Numbered from the stretch's first letter, positions 1 through 5,261 are shown. The stretch is DNA of 5,261 nt from Candidatus Binatus soli (GCA_002479255.1 DLMJ01000029.1:1-5261), one strand, 5' to 3'. Notes: a model not told the origin generated them from the letters alone. Program-made: numbers and translations.

Positions 1-454
1 GGCAGGCGGAATCGGGAGATGCGTCTTTCGTTTCAGGAACGGTCACGCTCTCGCCCTCGAGAAGCTTCTTCAGCACCGGCTTGCGTCGGCTGATTTGCGC
101 AACGACGGCGTAGACTTTCTTGCCATCTTCGGCGACGCCGCAGTAGGCCGCATAGTCGCGATACCAACTGGCTGCGGAGTAGAATGCGTCGAACTCGGGA
201 AGGTTGATGGGAGAAATGTGTCCGGTGACGCGGTCGACGAGAAGCCATCCACCGCGCTGCCATTGCCAGTGCGGCGCGGAGGGGGATTCCTGGGGAAGGC
301 TGTCATTCACGCGGAAGGCACGCCGGACGACGAACAGCCGGTCGGTCACATCGTGCGCGGTGCCAAGCGTGAATTCCTTGATGCGGGCATCGATCAGAAG
401 AGGGCGAACCTTCAGGGCAAGGGGTTTCTCCTCTGCTGTGCCCCGGGGAACCAT
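1..454 (-). CDS. Conserved hypothetical protein, 3'-partial at the left edge, N-terminus frameshifted
   Basis: Reading the minus strand from an ATG at 454, the frame stays open for 151 codons to the window edge, so the C-terminus is missing. The product looks like real protein rather than a shadow. It has a charged segment with DVTDRLFVVRRAFRVNDSLP at about residues 35-54, then WQWQRGGWLLVDR (63-75), INLPEF (83-88), a Tyr/Trp-rich stretch SWYRDYAAYCG (96-106), and a lysine-rich RRKPVLKKLL (123-132). From memory this resembles hypothetical proteins common in Acidobacteriota genomes; I know of no assigned function or named domain. The ATG at 454 is only the first ATG in this frame. The frame is closed by a TAA at 472-470, and the plausible true N-terminus lies upstream in another frame (see next entry). 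The intact gene would then start near 537-551. Its product may be exported, because a short hydrophobic leader is encoded there. Function is unknown. Confidence 0.72.
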   Translation of the reverse strand, partial: MVPRGTAEEKPLALKVRPLLIDARIKEFTLGTAHDVTDRLFVVRRAFRVNDSLPQESPSAPHWQWQRGGWLLVDRVTGHISPINLPEFDAFYSAASWYRDYAAYCGVAEDGKKVYAVVAQISRRKPVLKKLLEGESVTVPETKDASPDSAC

Positions 455-537
455 GGAACCGTGTTCCACTTACCGAAAGCGACGATGTGTGGCTTGGAGA
501 CAGAATAAGCAGAGTTGGCCAGACCGCAGATGAGCAT
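442..537 (-). pseudogene. Detached N-terminal fragment of the left-edge hypothetical gene
   Basis: From an ATG at 537 the minus strand encodes MLICGLANSAYSVSKPHIVA followed by FGKWNTVPWFPGA, then runs out of sense and stops at 414-412. The segment SKPHIVAFGKWNTVPWF looks like the mature N-terminus that should precede EEKPLALKVRPL in the neighbouring frame at 433-398. One missing base at or near the CCCCGGGG run at 441-448 would account for the change of frame. A hydrophobic leader precedes it: MLICGLANSA in this frame, or MALALCSSAVW from an ATG at 551 in the third frame. The second option would need another single-base loss near 515-520. Neither start has a good ribosome binding site. It may be a true pseudogene or a homopolymer error in the assembly; the sequence alone cannot separate these. 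Confidence 0.55.
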
Positions 538-831
538 AGCGCAAGCGCCATCGGGATCCGGGATTGAGAGATGCGGACCGTGGCCGAGATTAGGCAGAAG
601 TCGAGCAGGAGGGCAAGGGTGGACGTCACAAATCCAGCGAGGTTGTTCCATAATGGGAGGACTGGGCAATTTGACCACGTATTCATCGCGTAGCGGGTAC
701 CCCAGCTTCAACTTGCAGTAGAATCAAAGTCGTAGTAAATCGTATTCATGAATCTTCCTCGCGATTCCCGTCAGACTTGGAGTGGTGACCTGCATACAAC
801 TTCCCGGCAAGAACGGGCTTCTGATCAAGGC
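538..831. other. Mostly non-coding region between divergent genes
   Basis: This stretch separates the minus-strand hypothetical gene from the plus-strand HD-GYP gene and must hold promoters for both, if both are expressed. I see no clear sigma-70 promoter. TTGACC at 671-676 has no acceptable -10 at 16-18 bases, and TTGCAG at 713-718 is followed by only a poor TAAATC at 736-741. Open frames here are short and lack recognisable protein sequence. The one strong translation signal is a minus-strand ribosome binding site at 760-756 with its ATG at 749. Bases 748-831 could be coding if the HD-GYP gene used its upstream ATG, but that extension looks unstructured. Confidence 0.5.
708..749 (-). CDS. 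Possible 13-codon leader or small ORF with a strong ribosome binding site
   Basis: On the minus strand, GAGGA at 760-756 sits six bases before an ATG at 749-747. The ORF encodes MNTIYYDFDSTAS and ends in TGA at 710-708. That TGA overlaps a TTG at 711-709 in the shape of translational coupling, but the frame opened by the TTG has no convincing protein until about 537. The ribosome binding site and start are identical to those of leuA, which argues that translation could begin here. It could be a leader peptide for the left-edge gene, a decayed gene start, or chance. No function can be assigned. Confidence 0.2.
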   Translation of the reverse strand: MNTIYYDFDSTAS

Positions 832-1815
832 ATGAGCGAGGTTTGGACACGCCGGCAGCCGGCGCGGATTCTGGTGGTGGACGACAACGCCAGCATTGCC
901 GCGCTGATGAGCCAGTTGCTCACGATGCGCGGCTATGAAGTGGTGACTGCGAGCGATGGGCAGAAGGCGGAGGCCGAGGTGCGGCGGCAAGCGCCTGATT
1001 TGATCTTGTCGGACGTGAGAATGCCGGGGAAGTCGGGCTACGAGTTGTGCCGTGATCTCAAAGAAAATCCGACAACGAGATTGATTCCTTTTGTCCTGAT
1101 CACAGGATTGACCGACAGTGCGGAGAAGTTGCGTGGAATTGAGGCAGGCGCGGACGACTTTTTGAATAAGCCGGTCCTCGCCGAAGAGTTGACGGCGCGG
1201 GTGAAATCTCTCTTGCGAATGAAGGAATTCACGGATGAACTGGAGACTGCGGACTCTGTGCTGTGTACCCTTGGTCTGATCGTGGAAAGCCGCGATCCTT
1301 ATACCGAGGGGCATTGCGAGCGATTAGCGTTGAATGCTGCAGATTTGGGGCGGCATATGGAATTGGATGAGGATTCGATCGTGGCGTTGCGGCGCGGCGG
1401 ATATCTGCACGATTTGGGCAAGATTGCCGTGCCGGATGAGATCTTGAAAAAAGGCAGCGACCTAACGCCGGAAGAGTGGGAGATTATGAAACAGCATCCG
1501 CTGACCGGGGAGAATATTTGTAAGCCCCTGAAGTCGCTGCGGTTGGTGCTGCCAATCATCCGGCACCATCATGAGCATATGGACGGGTCGGGATATCCTG
1601 ATGGATTAATGGCGGGCGAGATTCCGCTGCTGCCGCGGATTTTGCAGGTGGTGGACGTCTACGATGCTCTGCGTACGGCGCGACCCTACAAACCCGCGAT
1701 CGGCCATGATCAGTCAGCGCAGACGATGCGCGAAAAGGCCCGCCAGGGCCTGCTGGATGGCGATCTAGTAAATGAATTTTTCGGCATGCTCCTCGAACAG
1801 CGCGACGTGGCGTGA
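832..1815 (+). CDS. Response regulator with HD-GYP domain, probable cyclic-di-GMP phosphodiesterase
   Basis: A two-domain cytoplasmic signalling protein of RpfG-like layout. Residues are numbered from the upstream ATG at 748; subtract 28 for the start at 832. The receiver domain spans about 40-155: ILVVDD with acidic D45/D46, phospho-acceptor D89 in LSDVRMPG, T119 in LITG, and K141 in NKP. A short linker leads to the HD-GYP domain, about 168-345. It has H189 in EGHCERL, H221/D222 in YLHDLGKIAVPDE, H250 in KQHPLTGENI, HHEHMDGSGYPDG at 274-286, and VDVYDAL at 302-308. All the signature metal and GYP residues I can check are present, so hydrolysis of cyclic-di-GMP is expected, controlled by phosphorylation from a sensor kinase not in this window. 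I prefer ATG 832 because it leaves a normal lead into the receiver. The ATG at 748 adds 28 unstructured residues and has no ribosome binding site. Even 832 has only AAGG, one base away. Confidence 0.93.
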   Translation: MSEVWTRRQPARILVVDDNASIAALMSQLLTMRGYEVVTASDGQKAEAEVRRQAPDLILSDVRMPGKSGYELCRDLKENPTTRLIPFVLITGLTDSAEKLRGIEAGADDFLNKPVLAEELTARVKSLLRMKEFTDELETADSVLCTLGLIVESRDPYTEGHCERLALNAADLGRHMELDEDSIVALRRGGYLHDLGKIAVPDEILKKGSDLTPEEWEIMKQHPLTGENICKPLKSLRLVLPIIRHHHEHMDGSGYPDGLMAGEIPLLPRILQVVDVYDALRTARPYKPAIGHDQSAQTMREKARQGLLDGDLVNEFFGMLLEQRDVA

Positions 1816-1969
1816 GTGGCCGGTCTCAGCTTTAGTGTGAGTTCGCAATGTTTCCTCAACCGGCTCAATCCGACGTACAATGGCGCAGCAATTTTTGCGG
1901 CCGCGGCTTTGATGGAAGTGACATCATAAGCATTCCGGTTTCGCCGGACTGCACGGCGCAATTCAACAC
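1816..1969 (+). other. Intergenic gap with inverted repeats ahead of the glycosyltransferase
   Basis: No coding sequence is evident in these 154 bases. Two inverted repeats are visible. GCCGGT at 1819-1824 pairs with ACCGGC at 1859-1864 around a 34-base loop that itself contains a CTCA/TGAG stem (1825-1828 with 1838-1841). A more compact hairpin lies at 1930-1952. Neither is followed by a T-run, so they are not classic intrinsic terminators. The gap is wide enough for a separate promoter for the glycosyltransferase, but I find no convincing -35/-10 pair. Confidence 0.3.
1930..1952 (+). promoter_or_regulatory. Imperfect hairpin just upstream of the glycosyltransferase start
   Basis: The arms GCA-T-TCCGG (1930-1938) and CCGGA-C-TGC (1944-1952) pair over eight base pairs with a single T/C mismatch, closing a five-base TTTCG loop. 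It ends 17 bases before the ATG at 1970, a position where it could affect translation initiation or act as an operator. No T-run follows, so termination is unlikely. The role is inferred from position alone. Confidence 0.25.
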
Positions 1970-2752
1970 ATGACCCACAGCATCGTCATTCCGGCTTACA
2001 ACGAGAGCAAGCGTCTGGGGGCAACCTTGCAGAAGGTGCTGGCATACGTACGTCAGCAGGGGTGGGATGCGGAGGTGATCGTGGTGAACGATGGGTCGCG
2101 CGATAACACAGCGGAGATCGTGCGAGCATTTGCGGAAAATAATCCGATGCTGCGGTTGGTGGAAAATCCAGGCAATCGCGGCAAAGGCTACAGTGTGCGC
2201 AATGGGATCCTCAATTCACGAGGCGATGTCGTGGTATTCAGCGACGCGGATTTGTCTTCGCCGATCGAAGAAATGCCGAAACTGCTGCAGGCTTTGGCGG
2301 CGGGGGCCGACATCGCCATCGGATCGCGCTGGCTGCGCGCAGAGCTGCAGACGCAGCGGCAATCGCTACATAGGCAGCTTTTTGGCAGAATCTTCAACCT
2401 GTTGCTTCGGATTATTTTAGGGCTCCAATTCAAGGACACGCAGTGCGGCTTCAAAGCTTTCACGCGTCGGGCCGCGCAAACGATTCTTCCGCTACAGCGC
2501 GTTGAGCGCTGGGCCTTCGATCCGGAGATTCTTTTTCTGGCGCGCAAGTTTGGGTTCCGCGTGGCCGAAGTGCCCGTGCTATGGGGACACAGCGGAGGGA
2601 CCCGCATCAATCCATTGATAGACGGGGCCCGCATGTTTCAGGAAATGCTGCGCGTCCGCTGGTACGACCTGGCGGGAAAATATGTTGGCCATCCCGCGGT
2701 TGTTGCGCAACCGGTAAAGACGCTGCCAGGAAGACCCGCGCCCAGGGCTTGA
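1970..2752 (+). CDS. Family 2 glycosyltransferase, dolichyl/polyprenyl-phosphate sugar synthase type
   Basis: A 260-residue GT-A fold enzyme expected to move a sugar from a nucleotide donor to a lipid phosphate or similar acceptor at the cytoplasmic face of the membrane. The N-terminal strand SIVIPAYNE (4-12) begins almost at the start codon, which supports ATG 1970 although there is no clear ribosome binding site. Donor-site motifs follow: VVNDGSRDNT (38-47), NRGKGYSVRNG (69-79), and the metal-binding DXD in FSDADLSSP (90-98). The segment IAIGSRW (115-121) and the acceptor-side motif KDTQCGFKAF (155-164) are typical of the Alg5/DPM1-like branch, as are WAFDPEILFLA (181-191) and EVPVLWGHSGGTRI (200-213). 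No transmembrane helix is convincing; the hydrophobic LLLRIILGL (144-152) lies inside the domain. The tail is Pro/Ala rich. Length fits single-domain members. The sugar and acceptor cannot be read from sequence. It follows the HD-GYP gene on the same strand and converges on leuB with a 7-base gap. Confidence 0.92.
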   Translation: MTHSIVIPAYNESKRLGATLQKVLAYVRQQGWDAEVIVVNDGSRDNTAEIVRAFAENNPMLRLVENPGNRGKGYSVRNGILNSRGDVVVFSDADLSSPIEEMPKLLQALAAGADIAIGSRWLRAELQTQRQSLHRQLFGRIFNLLLRIILGLQFKDTQCGFKAFTRRAAQTILPLQRVERWAFDPEILFLARKFGFRVAEVPVLWGHSGGTRINPLIDGARMFQEMLRVRWYDLAGKYVGHPAVVAQPVKTLPGRPAPRA

Positions 2753-2759
2753 ATCTCTT

Positions 2760-3857
2760 TCAGGCAGACTTTTGTTTCGCCTGCGACGCTTTTACCGCCT
2801 CAACTACGTTGCGCCCCATCTCCGATGTTGCGATTCGGCTTTGCCCTGAGCGAGCGATATCCGCCGTGCGAGAGCCCTGATTCAGTACAGCGCTGACGGC
2901 ATTCTCGATGCAGGCGGCTTCGCGTTCCAATTGAAACGAATGGCGCAACAGCAACGCGGCAGAAAGAATCGCGCCCAGGGGATTCGCGATTCCCTTGCCG
3001 GCAATGTCGGGCGCGGAGCCATGGACGGGCTCGTACAAGCCGACCGGGCCTCCGATACTCGCCGAGGCGAGCAGTCCTAGAGAGCCCACCACGCCGCCGG
3101 CCTGATCAGAAAGAATGTCGCCAAACATGTTTTCGGTGAGTACCACGTCGAAGTCCTTGGGGCGCTGCACCAGTGACATTGCGGCAGAGTCCACATACAT
3201 GTGGGAAAGTTGCACGCCCGGATAATCTTTCGCGCAGCGGATGACGACTTCGCGCCAGAGACGCGAACACTCGAGAACATTTGCTTTATCAACGGACAAT
3301 ACTTTCTTGCGGCGCTTCTCAGCCAGCTCAAAGGCAACGCCGGTGATGCGCTCGATGGCCGGTTCGCCGTAGGTCATGGTGTTGGTGGCGACGCGGGAGC
3401 CCGGCGCACCCGCGATGGAACGCGGCTCTCCGAAGTAAAGTCCTCCCAGTAACTCGCGGACAATCATGATGTCGGTACCGCGAACGAGATCAGAGCGCAG
3501 CGGAGAACAATCTTCCAGCGCGGGAAAACAGATAGCGGGACGCAAGTTAGCGTAGGCGCCAAGTTCGCGGCGCAAACGCAAGAGTCCCGCTTCGGGGCGA
3601 AGGTGATTGGGATAGTGGTCGAACGCGGGATTTCCGACAGCGCCCATCAGCACCGCGGAAGACGAAAGGCAAGCCTGGACGGTGTCGGCGGGCAAAGGAT
3701 CTTCTGCTACGGCCAGTGCCGCGCCACCAATGTTCTTGTGCCGGAGCTGAAGCTGATGGCCGAATGCGCCCGCGGCGGCCTGCAGGACAAGAACGGCTTG
3801 CTCGGTAACTTCGGGGCCGATGCCGTCGCCTGGGAGGATGGTGAGGTTTAGAAGCAT
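2760..3857 (-). CDS. leuB: 3-isopropylmalate dehydrogenase
   Basis: Oxidises and decarboxylates 3-isopropylmalate with NAD+, giving 2-oxoisocaproate, the third step specific to leucine synthesis; cytoplasmic. The 365-residue product is full length for LeuB. It opens with LTILPGDGIGPEV (5-17). Substrate-binding residues are R96 in LLRLRREL, R106 in ANLRP, R134 in IVRELLGGLYFGEPR with Y141, K191 in SVDKANVL, D223 in YVDSAAM, and D247/D251 in MFGDILSDQAGG. The NAD-binding loop GSAPDIAGKGIANP is at 280-293. The REL-GGLYFGEPR arrangement favours isopropylmalate over isocitrate or tartrate dehydrogenases. ATG 3857 is the only good start: an in-frame TAG lies five codons upstream. There is no close ribosome binding site; the nearest AGAGGAG is about 20 bases upstream. 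It follows leuA by 45 bases and is probably co-transcribed with it. Its stop is seven bases from the end of the convergent glycosyltransferase gene. Confidence 0.97.
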   Translation of the reverse strand: MLLNLTILPGDGIGPEVTEQAVLVLQAAAGAFGHQLQLRHKNIGGAALAVAEDPLPADTVQACLSSSAVLMGAVGNPAFDHYPNHLRPEAGLLRLRRELGAYANLRPAICFPALEDCSPLRSDLVRGTDIMIVRELLGGLYFGEPRSIAGAPGSRVATNTMTYGEPAIERITGVAFELAEKRRKKVLSVDKANVLECSRLWREVVIRCAKDYPGVQLSHMYVDSAAMSLVQRPKDFDVVLTENMFGDILSDQAGGVVGSLGLLASASIGGPVGLYEPVHGSAPDIAGKGIANPLGAILSAALLLRHSFQLEREAACIENAVSAVLNQGSRTADIARSGQSRIATSEMGRNVVEAVKASQAKQKSA

Positions 3858-3878
3858 GCGGGAACTAGTCTAACGCAA

Positions 3879-3899
3879 GCTCCTCTGGCGGTACGGAGC
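3879..3899 (-). promoter_or_regulatory. Small hairpin in the leuA-leuB spacer
   Basis: On the minus strand GCTCC (3899-3895) can pair with GGAGC (3883-3879) around an 11-base loop, starting three bases after the leuA stop codon. The 3' arm includes part of AGAGGAG, the only purine-rich ribosome-binding-like sequence before leuB. Five pairs with a long loop is weak, and no T-run follows, so this is not a terminator. It might hide the ribosome-binding-like stretch, or be chance. Confidence 0.15.
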
Positions 3900-3902
3900 A
3901 CG

Positions 3903-5246
3903 CTACACACCCCAAAGGTAATCTTCCTGATCGTGGTGTTGATCAGTTGGAACGGGTAGCGGCAACCCGAATGCGTTGGGTTGCGGCACGAGCGGAAATC
4001 GCTGCGATTCCTGCGCTGATACGCTCGCGGCGGCCGCAACCGCAGTGGGCATCGACTCGAACAGCGGTGTGGCCGAAGCTGCGGGTTTGTGGGTTTCGCG
4101 AATCAATTCCAGCAGGTGATGATCTTCGACGTGCTTGATCTTGTCGGCTAACCGCACAAAGCGTCGGTAAATGTCATCCAGTGCGCGGCGGTCAAACTGG
4201 TAGCCGAGCTGTTCACAGCGAATGTTGAGCGCGTGACGGCCGGAATGCTTGCCCAGCACGAGCTTCGAATCGGGCACGCCCACGGATTGCGGCGTCATAA
4301 TCTCGTAGGTCAATGGATTCTTGAGCACGCCGTCCTGGTGGATTCCCGCTTCGTGCGCGAAGGCGTTGCGTCCGGTAACAGCTTTATTCGGCTGCACCGG
4401 CACGCCTGTAATCTCGCTCAGCATTTGGCTGGCGCAGAAGAGTTGTTCGCCCACGATGCCGGTCTCGTAGGGATAGCGATCGCGACGGACGCGCATAGCC
4501 ATTACGATCTCTTCGAGCGCGGCGTTCCCGGCACGCTCGCCAATGCCATTGATGGTGCACTCCACTTGGCGAGCACCGGCGGCGATGGCAGCCATAGTGT
4601 TGGCCACTGCCATGCCGAGATCGTTGTGGCAGTGGGCCGAGATAGTGACGTTCTCGATTCCCTTCACGCGGCGGCGGATGGTCGAGATCAATTCGCCGAA
4701 TTCAGAAGGGATGGTGAAGCCAACGGTATCCGGAATATTGAGCGTGGTGGCGCCAGCTTCCACTACCGCTTCGAGCACCTTGCAGAGAAAATCGCAATCG
4801 GTGCGAGTGGCATCTTCCGGCGAAAATTCTACGTCATCGCAAAGCGACTTGGCGAAGCGGACGGCGTCGCGGGCCTGCGCCAGGCATTGATCGCGCGTGA
4901 TGCGCAGCTTGTACTGCAGGTGAATGTCGGAAGTAGCAAGGAAGACGTGGATGCGCGGGCGGGCAGCGTCTTTCAAGGCTTCCCAGGCGCGCTCGATGTC
5001 AGGGCGGCAGGCGCGGGCGAGTCCCGCAATGACGGGCCGGCGGATGACCCCAGCGATGGCCTTCACCGCTTCGAAATCGCCGTCAGAGGCGATGGGGAAG
5101 CCGGCCTCAATCACATCGGCGCCGAGGCGGTCGAGCTGATGAGCCAGACGCAGTTTTTCCTGATGGTTCATGCTGCAGCCAGGCGACTGTTCTCCGTCGC
5201 GCAAAGTCGTGTCGAAAACGGTGATGCGAACTTGCTCAGCGGTCAT
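3903..5246 (-). CDS. leuA: 2-isopropylmalate synthase, short form lacking the usual C-terminal regulatory domain
   Basis: Condenses acetyl-CoA with 2-oxoisovalerate to 2-isopropylmalate, the committed step of leucine synthesis. The catalytic TIM barrel is complete: DTTLRDGEQSPG (12-23, with R16/D17), H100 in RIHVFLATS, S142 in EFSPEDATR, N170 in TLNIPDTVGF, metal ligands H205/H207 in SAHCHNDLG, GIGERAGN with N241 (234-241). The subdomain FAHEAGIHQDGVLKN (296-310) and GKHSGRH (332-338) follow. H100, S142 and N170 match the oxoacid-pocket residues of E. coli LeuA (H97, S139, N167), which favours isopropylmalate synthase over homocitrate synthase. The protein is only 447 residues, while usual LeuA is about 500-570. 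After about residue 382 the leucine-binding domain is absent, replaced by an Ala/Pro-rich tail ending DYLWGV. Only 45 bases separate its stop from leuB, so no hidden domain lies downstream. The start at 5246 has a good ribosome binding site. Confidence 0.95.
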   Translation of the reverse strand: MTAEQVRITVFDTTLRDGEQSPGCSMNHQEKLRLAHQLDRLGADVIEAGFPIASDGDFEAVKAIAGVIRRPVIAGLARACRPDIERAWEALKDAARPRIHVFLATSDIHLQYKLRITRDQCLAQARDAVRFAKSLCDDVEFSPEDATRTDCDFLCKVLEAVVEAGATTLNIPDTVGFTIPSEFGELISTIRRRVKGIENVTISAHCHNDLGMAVANTMAAIAAGARQVECTINGIGERAGNAALEEIVMAMRVRRDRYPYETGIVGEQLFCASQMLSEITGVPVQPNKAVTGRNAFAHEAGIHQDGVLKNPLTYEIMTPQSVGVPDSKLVLGKHSGRHALNIRCEQLGYQFDRRALDDIYRRFVRLADKIKHVEDHHLLELIRETHKPAASATPLFESMPTAVAAAASVSAQESQRFPLVPQPNAFGLPLPVPTDQHHDQEDYLWGV

Positions 5247-5252
5247 GAATCT

Positions 5253-5258
5253 TCCTCT
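5253..5258 (-). promoter_or_regulatory. Ribosome binding site of leuA
   Basis: On the minus strand AGAGGA lies six bases before the ATG at 5246, a near-ideal Shine-Dalgarno spacing that fixes the leuA start. It is the clearest ribosome binding site serving an identified gene in the window. The promoter and any leader region of leuA lie beyond the right edge. Confidence 0.8.
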
Positions 5259-5261
5259 GGA

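Noticed and set aside
95..508. Plus-strand open frame of 137 codons, and an overlapping plus-strand frame at 204-533
   Set aside because: Both lie opposite the minus-strand hypothetical gene. The minus-strand product has far more protein-like motifs, and the plus-strand translations show no recognisable domain.
303..686. Minus-strand open frame of 127 codons
   Set aside because: Most of it looks like out-of-frame translation. Only the short hydrophobic piece near 551-519 might belong to the leader of the frameshifted gene.
671..741. Possible sigma-70 promoters (TTGACC at 671; TTGCAG at 713 with TAAATC at 736)
   Set aside because: The -10 elements match only about half the consensus or are badly spaced, so they are no better than chance in this composition.
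724..1314. Long minus-strand open frame of 196 codons opposite the HD-GYP gene
   Set aside because: It is antisense to a clearly conserved receiver domain, is Arg/His rich and has no recognisable motif, so it is a shadow.
1819..1864. Possible terminator after the HD-GYP gene (GCCGGT/ACCGGC)
   Set aside because: Six pairs around a 34-base loop with no following T-run do not make an intrinsic terminator; noted only as an inverted repeat.
2188..2634. Minus-strand open frame opposite the glycosyltransferase
   Set aside because: It is rich in Ser/Arg/Cys with no domain and lies over a well-conserved GT2 gene.
3903..4040. A frameshift near the end of leuA hiding the regulatory domain
   Set aside because: The other minus-strand frames here give no LeuA-like domain, and the distance to leuB is far too short to hold one.
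3903..5246. Homocitrate, citramalate or NifV-type synthase instead of LeuA
   Set aside because: The H100, S142 and N170 pocket residues, the overall similarity to E. coli LeuA and the adjacent leuB all favour isopropylmalate synthase.
1..5261. CRISPR array, insertion sequence, tRNA, rRNA or phage defence genes
   Set aside because: No direct repeat series, transposase-like protein, terminal inverted repeats, cloverleaf or defence-type domain was seen on either strand.

Overview
The window looks like ordinary chromosomal DNA from a moderately GC-rich bacterium. The gene content, and my memory of similar hypothetical proteins to the one at the left edge, suggest an Acidobacteriota-like soil organism. 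That is inference, because there is no rRNA or marker gene here to settle it. I see no mobile element, CRISPR array, tRNA or rRNA.

Layout. Positions 1-454 (minus) hold the N-terminal two thirds or so of a conserved protein of unknown function that runs off the left edge. Its apparent N-terminal leader (about 537-442) lies in a different frame, so the gene carries a frameshift, real or from sequencing, at or near the CCCCGGGG run at 441-448. Positions 538-831 are mostly non-coding, with a possible 13-codon minus-strand ORF. Next come two plus-strand genes: a response regulator with an HD-GYP cyclic-di-GMP phosphodiesterase domain (start probably 832, end 1815), and, after a 154-base gap, a family 2 glycosyltransferase of the dolichyl/polyprenyl-phosphate sugar type (1970-2752). 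Facing them on the minus strand is a leucine biosynthesis pair, leuA (5246-3903) followed by leuB (3857-2760).

How they work together. leuA and leuB encode the first and third enzymes of the leucine branch. They are 45 bases apart and probably co-transcribed; leuC and leuD are not in the window. The HD-GYP regulator and the glycosyltransferase share a strand and could link cyclic-di-GMP turnover to envelope polysaccharide, but only proximity supports this.

The best points for a second look are a LeuA that ends without the usual C-terminal leucine-feedback domain, the frameshifted minus-strand gene at the left edge, and a 15-base sequence containing ribosome binding site plus start codon that is identical at leuA and at 746-760. 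I found no convincing undescribed multi-gene system.
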